Positions 1-5,002 of a DNA stretch of 5,712 nucleotides are shown piece by piece. This DNA comes from an uncultured Longilinea sp. GTDB lineage: Bacteria; Chloroflexota; Anaerolineae; Anaerolineales; Anaerolineaceae. Where the stretch lies: NCBI GenBank assembly GCA_937863945.1, contig CALMIB010000257.1, positions 1-5,712 on the forward strand, in the 5' to 3' direction. A program made the translations under genes and the position numbers. Under the pieces are notes generated by a model, which saw only the letters and a program-made list of their open reading frames with translations, did not search any database and was not told the origin of the DNA. The stretch's first letter is position 1, and each line of letters starts with the position of its first letter.

Positions 1-1123
1 CTTCTGCGCCGATCACGTAACCCGCCTCAACCAGCATGTCCTGGGCCTGGGCCGCATCAAAATTCACCCGCTGGAGGGCATCATTATAAGCCCACGTACC
101 CGGGAAAATCGGCCCATCCGCAAGGATGGCCTGGCCGTTCAAAATCCGGTCCACCATCCACTGCCGGTTCAGCCCGGTGTACAGCGCCTTGCGCACGGCC
201 GCATCGCCCAGGAAGGGCTTGTCGTTGCTTTTCACGTTGAACAGCACCATCGACAATTCGGGCAGCCGACTGGTATAGACCGACAGGTCGGGCTCAGCCA
301 GCACTTCAGCCAGGGTCGCCTGGGTCACCCCGGCGATTCCCTGGACATTGCCGTTGCGGTAGGCGTCCAACGCCGACACATCATCGGGATAGTACCGAAA
401 GACCAATTGCTCGATGAAGGGCTTGCCGCCGTAATAATTTGGATTCACAGCCAGCACCACGCCGGTGATGTTGCCATCCTCAACAATCAAACGGTCAAAT
501 TGATACGGCCCGCTGCCTACCGGCTGAAGGTTGAACGGTGAATCCACCAGATCCTCGAATGCAACCCCATCGAGCAGATGCCTGGGAAGCACGCCGAAGC
601 TGAGATAATCCAGGAAGGGCGAGAAAGGTTCGGGCAGCTTGAACTGAAGTTGCGTGGGGCTGACCGCGGTGACTTCCACGTTTCGCCAGAACTCGGCCAG
701 ATCGCTCGGAATGACGGGCGAATCGGTGCGCATCAAGTCTATCGTGAAGACGATATCATCACTGGTCAGCGTCTCACCGTCATGCCATTTCACGCCCTCC
801 TTGATGGCAAAATTGTAAATGGTGCCGTCCTTGGAGATACCCCACGAATCCGCCAGGTCCGCCAGCGGATTGCCGCGGTTGTCGAACGTGATCAGACGGC
901 TGTAAATCAGACGGTCCACATCCCGGTCAGCCGAATTGTAAAAATCCAGTAGGGGGTTCAAGCGTTGCAGTGAACCAATCAATGCTTCGGCGTAGGCCCC
1001 GCCTTGCGTCGGTTCAGGCGCGGCAGCCGGCGATTGGGCGGCAGGCTGCTCGATGAGCAGCAAAGCCCCCACCACAAGCCCGGTGAGAAAGATGATGATG
1101 AGTTGCCAGCGAATTTTCTTCAT
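1..1123 (-). CDS. Peptide/oligopeptide ABC transporter substrate-binding protein (SBP_bac_5 family), C-terminus cut by window edge
   Basis: Reading the minus strand from ATG at 1123-1121 gives 374 residues without a stop, to the window edge. The product is a family 5 extracytoplasmic solute receptor of the DppA/OppA type, which captures peptides or similar ligands for an ABC importer. Family signatures are clear: RLITFDNRGNPLADLADSW at about 76-94, VKWHDGETLTSDDIVFT at about 111-127, QPVGSGPYQFD at about 200-210, NPNYYGGKPFIEQL at about 227-240, and the helix-rich FLGDAAVRKALYTGLNRQ at about 304-321. The N-terminus is MKK followed by a hydrophobic stretch to about residue 24, then an Ala/Pro/Gln-rich linker. 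No cysteine follows the hydrophobic core, so there is no lipobox; it may be an uncleaved anchor or a Sec signal. Family length suggests 150-200 residues are missing. A GAGG at 1127-1130 is close to the ATG. The gene lies 104 bp downstream of secG on the same strand. Ligand unknown. Confidence 0.93.
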   Translation of the reverse strand, partial: MKKIRWQLIIIFLTGLVVGALLLIEQPAAQSPAAAPEPTQGGAYAEALIGSLQRLNPLLDFYNSADRDVDRLIYSRLITFDNRGNPLADLADSWGISKDGTIYNFAIKEGVKWHDGETLTSDDIVFTIDLMRTDSPVIPSDLAEFWRNVEVTAVSPTQLQFKLPEPFSPFLDYLSFGVLPRHLLDGVAFEDLVDSPFNLQPVGSGPYQFDRLIVEDGNITGVVLAVNPNYYGGKPFIEQLVFRYYPDDVSALDAYRNGNVQGIAGVTQATLAEVLAEPDLSVYTSRLPELSMVLFNVKSNDKPFLGDAAVRKALYTGLNRQWMVDRILNGQAILADGPIFPGTWAYNDALQRVNFDAAQAQDMLVEAGYVIGAE

Positions 1124-1126
1124 AGT

Positions 1127-1131
1127 CCTCT
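1127..1131 (-). promoter_or_regulatory. Weak, closely spaced ribosome binding site of the substrate-binding protein gene
   Basis: The minus strand reads AGAGG, then ACT, then ATG. The purine run is a partial Shine-Dalgarno match, but only about 3 nt separate it from the start codon, tighter than usual. It supports the ATG at 1123 as the start without proving it. It lies just after the T-run of the hairpin upstream. Confidence 0.45.
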
Positions 1132-1137
1132 GAATAC

Positions 1138-1173
1138 AAAAAAGGCGACTACCCCAATTTCAGGCGTGTCGCC
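1138..1173 (-). terminator. Rho-independent terminator (or attenuator) after secG, in the leader of the substrate-binding protein gene
   Basis: On the minus strand GGCGAC (1173-1168) pairs perfectly with GTCGCC (1149-1144), and six T's follow at once (1143-1138). Inside the loop, ACGCC can pair with GGGGT except for one G-G mismatch, extending the stem around a TGAAATT loop with one bulged A. That is a good intrinsic terminator for secG, whose stop codon lies 55 bp upstream. Because the T-run ends only 14 nt before the downstream ATG, it would also control any read-through from secG. On the plus strand the hairpin has no T-run, so it is one-directional. Confidence 0.7.
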
Positions 1174-1227
1174 CCTTCATGTTACAACTCGGGGTTGTCG
1201 GTATGCGAAAAAACGCGTGTTATCCCG

Positions 1228-1449
1228 TTATTTTATCGCAACCGTCACGATTGTGAGAATGAAAAAAACGACCGCAAGACCAATGGTAACATAAAACAGG
1301 GTCTTTTCAATGCCGCGCCGGGCGGAAAACATAGAGCCGCTGTCGCTGCCGCTCAAACCGCCAAGTCCAACGCCCTTGTTCTGCAAAATAACCGCAGCAA
1401 CCAGCGCAATCGAGATTATAATCAGGGCAATGTCAAGGTAATTTCCCAC
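1228..1449 (-). CDS. secG: Preprotein translocase subunit SecG
   Basis: This 73-residue membrane protein is the auxiliary SecG subunit of the SecYEG channel, which aids SecA-driven export. It has the family's two-helix hairpin: helix 1 at about 5-22, the conserved cytoplasmic loop LQNKGVGLGGLSGSDSG at about 22-38, the RRGIEKTLF segment at 44-52, and helix 2 at about 52-72. Length is normal for bacterial SecG. The start codon is GTG (1449-1447), chosen because a perfect AGGAGG lies 6 nt upstream and the protein then begins right before helix 1. The stop is TAA. A consensus-like promoter precedes it and a T-tailed hairpin follows, so it may be a single-gene transcript, with some read-through into the transporter gene possible. 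Recognition is from the loop motif and topology. Confidence 0.95.
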   Translation of the reverse strand: MGNYLDIALIIISIALVAAVILQNKGVGLGGLSGSDSGSMFSARRGIEKTLFYVTIGLAVVFFILTIVTVAIK

Positions 1450-1455
1450 GCGTAG

Positions 1456-1461
1456 CCTCCT
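1456..1461 (-). promoter_or_regulatory. Consensus Shine-Dalgarno of secG
   Basis: The minus strand carries AGGAGG with a 6-nt spacer (CTACGC) to the GTG start codon. It decides the secG start, which would otherwise be ambiguous because the initiator is not ATG. Confidence 0.9.
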
Positions 1462-1478
1462 AAGATAAAAGCAGATCG

Positions 1479-1508
1479 ATTATACCGTCCAATACCCAAA
1501 ATCGTCAA
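1479..1508 (-). promoter_or_regulatory. Sigma70-type promoter of secG (TTGACG-18 bp-TATAAT)
   Basis: On the minus strand the -35 hexamer TTGACG (1508-1503, five of six consensus bases) and the perfect -10 TATAAT (1484-1479) are separated by 18 bp. The predicted transcription start is near 1472, giving a leader of about 23 nt that contains the AGGAGG site. The -35 box ends only 5 bp before the ATG of the divergent PHP gene, so polymerase at this promoter would cover that gene's start region. Confidence 0.8.
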
Positions 1509-1513
1509 CCACA

Positions 1514-2578
1514 ATGGAAGAACTCGTCGCTAACCTGCATCTACACACCAGATATTCAGACGGAACCGGTTCGCATCAGGATGTGCTGGCCGCGGCCATG
1601 CGCTGCGGATTGGATGTCGTCATCCCCACCGATCACAATGTGCTCGTTCAGGGCATGGATGGTTACCTCCGCCAGGATGGCCGGACAGTGATGCTGATGT
1701 GCGCCGAAGAAATCCACGATCAAAAGCGCGCGCCGCAAAAAAACCACATGCTGGTGTTCGGCGCCAACCGGGAACTGGCTACCTTTGCCTCCAATCCGCA
1801 AAATCTGCTCGATCAGGTTCAAAAATCGGGCGGTCTGGCCTTTTTTGCCCACCCATTTGAAAAAGCCATGCCTTTTTTCGGCGAGACGGATATCACCTGG
1901 GTGGATTGGGACCTTAAGGGATTTACCGGAATTGAGCTCTGGAACGGCTTCAGCGAACTGAAGGAAGTGTCGCCCTCGCTGTTTTGGGCCATCTTTCATG
2001 TGTTCTTTCCCGCCACCATCCCGCATGGGCCGCACCCCGATACGCTGGCGCAATGGGACAAATTGCTCGCTGCCGGCAACCGCGTGGTGGCAGTAGGCGG
2101 TTCCGATGCGCACGCGCTGCGCAGGACGTTTGGACCCATCCGGAAGACCATCTTCCCGTATGACTATCATTTCAATGCCATCAACACCCATCTGCTCACC
2201 CCCGGCCCGCTCAGCGGCGACCTGAACGCCGACCGGCGCATGGTGTTGCAGGCGTTCAGGGACGGGCACGCTTTTGTCGGTTACGACCGGCCAGCCCCCA
2301 CCCGCGGCTTCCGGTGTTCGGCGCAGGGCGAGGAAAGCGGCGTGATGGGTGACACGAGCCGCCTGCGCGGCGGCGTGACCCTGCAAATCCGCATGCCCGG
2401 TGAAGCCGAAGTTCGCCTGATTCAGGACGGCGCAGTGGTGAAAACCTGGCACAACCAGGAAATCTGCACCCATATAACCAACACGCCAGGCGTTTTCCGA
2501 GTTGAATGTTACATTCGCTTTCTGGGCAAATCCCGGGGTTGGATTTTCAGCAACCCCATTTACGTGCGCGAGGGCTGA
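1514..2578 (+). CDS. PHP-domain metal-dependent hydrolase, CehA/McbA-like
   Basis: This 354-residue protein has a complete PHP (polymerase and histidinol phosphatase) domain, a metal-dependent phosphoesterase/hydrolase fold. The metal-ligand motifs appear in order: HLHTRYSDG (H9, H11, D16), PTDHN (D40, H41), CAEEI (E65/E66), H78, AHPF (H113), E141, and GGSDAH (D198, H200). After about residue 270 comes a beta-rich C-terminal region ending in the SNPIYV motif, as in many stand-alone PHP proteins annotated CehA/McbA family. That family includes carbaryl hydrolase, but most members have no known substrate, and none is implied here. No signal peptide is seen, so it is probably cytoplasmic. The ATG is placed 8 residues before motif I; no Shine-Dalgarno precedes it. 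The deacylase gene starts 2 bp after the TGA, indicating an operon. Fold certain; substrate unknown. Confidence 0.9.
   Translation: MEELVANLHLHTRYSDGTGSHQDVLAAAMRCGLDVVIPTDHNVLVQGMDGYLRQDGRTVMLMCAEEIHDQKRAPQKNHMLVFGANRELATFASNPQNLLDQVQKSGGLAFFAHPFEKAMPFFGETDITWVDWDLKGFTGIELWNGFSELKEVSPSLFWAIFHVFFPATIPHGPHPDTLAQWDKLLAAGNRVVAVGGSDAHALRRTFGPIRKTIFPYDYHFNAINTHLLTPGPLSGDLNADRRMVLQAFRDGHAFVGYDRPAPTRGFRCSAQGEESGVMGDTSRLRGGVTLQIRMPGEAEVRLIQDGAVVKTWHNQEICTHITNTPGVFRVECYIRFLGKSRGWIFSNPIYVREG
2571..2574 (+). promoter_or_regulatory. Ribosome binding site of the YbaK-type gene inside the end of the PHP gene
   Basis: AGGG, within the last codons of the PHP gene, lies 6 nt before the ATG at 2581. It supports that start over an upstream in-frame ATG at 2506, which would overlap the PHP gene by 73 bp and add 25 residues unlike the family. 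Confidence 0.55.
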
Positions 2579-2580
2579 GC

Positions 2581-3078
2581 ATGCCGGTCAATAACGTCAC
2601 GCGCCTGTTGGCTTCGCGCAAGATCGCATATACCGCTTTCGAACTGCCGCCCGAAAAATTCGGCGCAATCGAAACCGCGCGCCGCCTGGGCGTTCCGGCG
2701 GAGATTGTCTTCAAAACGATCGTTGTGAAACGGGAGAAACCCGACAAACCCCTCCTGGTGGTTATCCCCGGTACGCATGCCGTGGACCTCAAACTGCTGG
2801 CAGCCAGCATAGGCGCAAAGAAAGTCACGCTGCCGACCCAAAGAGAAGCCGAACAGCTCACCGGCTTACAGGCCGGTGGAATTTCGCCCCTGGCTCTGAT
2901 CAACAAAGGTTTTCAGGTCATCCTGGATCAAACCGCCAGCCAGCATGAACAAATCCACATCTCCGGCGGCCAGCGCGGGTTGAATATCCGCCTACCGGTG
3001 AAAGCGCTGGTTGAATTGACCCGCGCGCGCATCGCCGCGGTCAGCAGCCCCATGGAAAATCCGGTTGATGAGGAATAA
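2581..3078 (+). CDS. ybaK: YbaK/EbsC-type Cys-tRNA(Pro)/Cys-tRNA(Cys) deacylase
   Basis: This 165-residue protein matches the YbaK/EbsC branch of the INS editing superfamily. These are single-domain trans-editing enzymes that hydrolyse cysteine wrongly attached to tRNA(Pro), acting alongside prolyl-tRNA synthetase in the cytoplasm. Length agrees with E. coli YbaK (about 159). Visible family features are VFKTIVV at 43-49, with K45 corresponding to the conserved catalytic-site lysine; LDLK-like VDLKLLAASIGAKKV at about 68-82; the GGISP motif at about 99-103; and ISGGQRGLNI at about 127-136. The ATG at 2581 is preferred for its AGGG site, 2-bp spacing from the PHP gene and normal length. It is probably translationally coupled to the PHP gene. 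Its stop lies 2 bp from the stop of convergent rtcB. The exact amino acid specificity within the superfamily is inferred. Confidence 0.92.
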   Translation: MPVNNVTRLLASRKIAYTAFELPPEKFGAIETARRLGVPAEIVFKTIVVKREKPDKPLLVVIPGTHAVDLKLLAASIGAKKVTLPTQREAEQLTGLQAGGISPLALINKGFQVILDQTASQHEQIHISGGQRGLNIRLPVKALVELTRARIAAVSSPMENPVDEE

Positions 3079-3080
3079 CC

Positions 3081-4532
3081 TTAGCCCTTGACGACAATCA
3101 CCGGACGCAGCCGCGCCACCTTGCGCGCGATCCCTGCTCCGGCAACCGTCTCAACCACCTCGTCAACATCCTTGTAAGCCTGTGGCGCTTCCTCCGCCAA
3201 TCCGGAAAGCGATCCCGCGCGGACATGGATGCCCTGTTGCTCCAAGCCATCCCGCAGGCGGTCTCCGCGCACCTCGCGCTTGGCCTTGCTGCGGCTCATT
3301 ACGCGGCCCGCACCGTGGCAGGTCGATCCATACGAGCGTTCCATGCTCTGGGCTGTGCCAACCAGGACCCAGGAAGCTGTACCCATCGATCCCGGCACAA
3401 GCACCGGCTGACCAATCCCCTGGTATTCCTCCGGAAGGCCGGCAGCGCCGGGGCCAAATGCGCGCGTGGCGCCCTTGCGGTGAACGCACACTTTCACCCG
3501 GCGCCCGTCCACCAGGTGCGTTTCGATCTTACCGATGTTGTGAGCAATGTCGTACACTTGCCGCAATTGCCAGTTGTGCACTTTGCCCGCCAGAACCTGC
3601 TCGAACGCTTGCCGCGCCATGTGCGCCAGGATTTGACGGTTGCAAAAGGCAAAATTCGCCGCCGAGCGCATTGCCGCCAGGTATTGCTGCCCTTCCTGCG
3701 AATCCATCGGCGCGCACACCAGTTCGCGGTCTGGCAATTGAATGCCAAACCGGCGCACCGCGGACTGTAAGGATTGTACATAACCGCCGAAAATTTCCTG
3801 GCCCCGGCCGCGCGAGCCGCAATGGAATTGCAGCACCAGGCAGCCTGTCGCCAGCCCCATGCGTTGAGCGGCGGTCTCGTCCAGTATTTCATCCACAACG
3901 TCCACTTCCATAAAGTGGTTGCCGGATCCCAGCGTGCCCAGTTGCCCCGCGCCGCGTTCCAGGGCGCGTTCACTCACCCAACGCGGGTCAGCGCCGTCCA
4001 TGCATCCATTTTCTTCGGTGTGGCGCAAATCCTCGATGCTGCCCATGCCCTTCCGCACCGCCCATTCAGCGCCCTGCCGGCAAACGGCTTCCAACTCGGC
4101 TCTCTTCAGGGCAAGGGGACCGGCCTTTCCCATCCCGCTCGGGCAATGGGCGTTCAGCGCGGCAGCCAGGTCGTCGAGATATGGACTGGCCTCCTCCAGG
4201 TGGATTGAGGAGCTGAGCAGGCGCACGCCGCAATTGATGTCATACCCAATCCCGCCCGGCGAGATCACCCCCTGCGGGAATTCGGTCGCCGCGACGCCGC
4301 CGATCGGGAATCCATAGCCCTGATGCATGTCGGGCATCACCACCACCGGCCCCGCCAATCCGGGCAGCGTGGCGACGTTGACCGCCTGTTCCAGCGACAA
4401 ATCGTCCAGCGAAGCCCGCAACAACGCTTCGGTCATGAAAATTCGCACGGCTACGCGCATATCTGGGCGAAAAGTCTTCGGGATTTCCCATTCAAAGTCG
4501 CTGATTTTTCGAAACACTTTATGAGAAAACAT
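3081..4532 (-). CDS. rtcB: RNA-splicing ligase RtcB (GTP- and Mn2+-dependent)
   Basis: RtcB joins RNA 2',3'-cyclic phosphate or 3'-phosphate ends to 5'-OH ends through RtcB-GMP and RNA-ppG intermediates. From ATG 4532 it is 483 residues, matching the long archaeal/bacterial form (about 481 in Pyrococcus) rather than the shorter E. coli one (408). Metal and nucleotide residues of the Pyrococcus enzyme all have counterparts: D68 in MPDMHQG, D98 and C101 in GIGYDINCGVRL, H206 in GSGNHFMEV, H237 in QFHCGSRGRG, H331 in AHNIG, the guanylylated H406 in TCHGAGR, and K482 at the C-terminus. No intein is present. The start is ATG 4532-4530, with GGAG 6 nt upstream; ATG 4544 and TTG 4574 are alternatives giving 4 or 14 more residues, the last overlapping archease. 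The gene lies 31 bp after archease, an operon conserved in many prokaryotes. Confidence 0.97.
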   Translation of the reverse strand: MFSHKVFRKISDFEWEIPKTFRPDMRVAVRIFMTEALLRASLDDLSLEQAVNVATLPGLAGPVVVMPDMHQGYGFPIGGVAATEFPQGVISPGGIGYDINCGVRLLSSSIHLEEASPYLDDLAAALNAHCPSGMGKAGPLALKRAELEAVCRQGAEWAVRKGMGSIEDLRHTEENGCMDGADPRWVSERALERGAGQLGTLGSGNHFMEVDVVDEILDETAAQRMGLATGCLVLQFHCGSRGRGQEIFGGYVQSLQSAVRRFGIQLPDRELVCAPMDSQEGQQYLAAMRSAANFAFCNRQILAHMARQAFEQVLAGKVHNWQLRQVYDIAHNIGKIETHLVDGRRVKVCVHRKGATRAFGPGAAGLPEEYQGIGQPVLVPGSMGTASWVLVGTAQSMERSYGSTCHGAGRVMSRSKAKREVRGDRLRDGLEQQGIHVRAGSLSGLAEEAPQAYKDVDEVVETVAGAGIARKVARLRPVIVVKG

Positions 4533-4538
4533 TCCCGT

Positions 4539-4542
4539 CTCC
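4539..4542 (-). promoter_or_regulatory. Shine-Dalgarno deciding the rtcB start
   Basis: GGAG on the minus strand lies 6 nt before ATG 4532-4530. No comparable site precedes ATG 4544 or TTG 4574, so the downstream ATG is the best-supported rtcB initiator. Confidence 0.6.
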
Positions 4543-4563
4543 ATTCTGACGGAGTCCGCCAGG

Positions 4564-4980
4564 TCACGCGTCAAATACTACGATCACCCTCACGCCCTCC
4601 GGTGTCGTCTTGATCGCCAGATTATGATACGTCACCGCCTTGACCTGGCGCCGGATCCGGTCGAGGGGCCGTGCAACCAGGCTGGCACTTAAGGCGGTAT
4701 CGCTGCAATGCAACTCGACCACCTCGCAAGCCACCGCGCGCGTTTCGGCCAGGTAGAGCAGCTCCGTCAGGAACGCCACCAGCAGACTTTCTTGATCTTC
4801 AGCCGAAAGCGCGACGGAATGTGTTACCATTGGCTCAGGGCTCACTTCAACGCCCATCAACGCATACATGCCCGCCGCGGCCTGACAGATCAGGCCTTCC
4901 AGGTCCGGCGCCCAGGCTTCGATCGCCCAATCGGCAGTATGCTCAATTTCACGGAAACCAGAAAGGCTTAGCATTTTCAT
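4564..4980 (-). CDS. Archease, RtcB cofactor
   Basis: This 138-residue protein belongs to the archease family (Pfam Archease, MTH1598/TM1083-like). Archease stimulates guanylylation of RtcB, supports multiple turnover and broadens its nucleotide use. Hallmarks are EHTADWAI at 13-20 with the conserved Asp (D17), the helix SLLVAFLTELLYL at about 65-77, KAVTYHNLAI at about 114-123, and the C-terminal strand ending VVFDA with the conserved penultimate Asp (D137). Length is normal for the family. The gene is directly followed by rtcB, its functional partner, on the same strand. The ATG at 4980 is used; a second ATG two codons in is possible. No Shine-Dalgarno precedes either, and a -10-like sequence lies right upstream, suggesting leaderless translation. 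The identification rests on motifs plus the partner gene. Confidence 0.94.
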   Translation of the reverse strand: MKMLSLSGFREIEHTADWAIEAWAPDLEGLICQAAAGMYALMGVEVSPEPMVTHSVALSAEDQESLLVAFLTELLYLAETRAVACEVVELHCSDTALSASLVARPLDRIRRQVKAVTYHNLAIKTTPEGVRVIVVFDA

Positions 4981-4986
4981 ATTCGC

Positions 4987-4998
4987 TTTATAATTATA
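4987..4998. promoter_or_regulatory. Palindromic bidirectional -10 element between archease and the FhaA-like gene
   Basis: TATAATTATA at 4989-4998 is a perfect palindrome, so TATAAT reads on the plus strand at 4989-4994 and on the minus strand at 4998-4993. A further minus-strand TATAAA lies at 4992-4987. With standard spacing the plus start site falls near 5001, 2 nt before the ATG at 5003. On the minus strand it falls near 4986 or exactly at 4980, the A of the archease ATG. I see no convincing -35 hexamer in either direction: GATCAA at 17 bp on the minus strand, and TTAGCA at a short 15 bp on the plus strand. Confidence 0.6.
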
Positions 4999-5002
4999 CG
5001 GT

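Noticed and set aside
578..952. A 124-codon plus-strand open frame across the substrate-binding protein gene
   Set aside because: It is the antisense shadow of conserved SBP_bac_5 sequence and has no plausible ribosome site or domain.
1181..1220. Small inverted repeats ACAAC/GTTGT and GCG/CGC around A-rich DNA after secG
   Set aside because: The stems are 3-5 bp and lack a fitting T-run. The hairpin at 1144-1173 is a much better terminator.
1556..2473. A 305-codon open frame on the minus strand across the PHP gene
   Set aside because: It is antisense to a gene with full PHP metal motifs. Its translation is rich in His/Gly/Ala/Arg with no recognisable domain, as expected of a GC-rich shadow frame.
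2506..2580. An upstream ATG giving a 190-residue YbaK-type protein
   Set aside because: It would overlap the PHP gene by 73 bp and add residues with no family similarity. The ATG at 2581 has an AGGG site and gives the normal length.
3182..3913. A 243-codon plus-strand open frame (and several shorter ones) across rtcB
   Set aside because: They are Pro/Arg/Ala-rich translations opposite a confidently identified RtcB and have no family motifs.
4533..4574. TTG start at 4574 or ATG at 4544 for rtcB
   Set aside because: The TTG overlaps the end of archease and the added residues do not look like the RtcB N-terminus. ATG 4532 has GGAG at good spacing and gives the usual length. The ATG at 4544 cannot be fully excluded.
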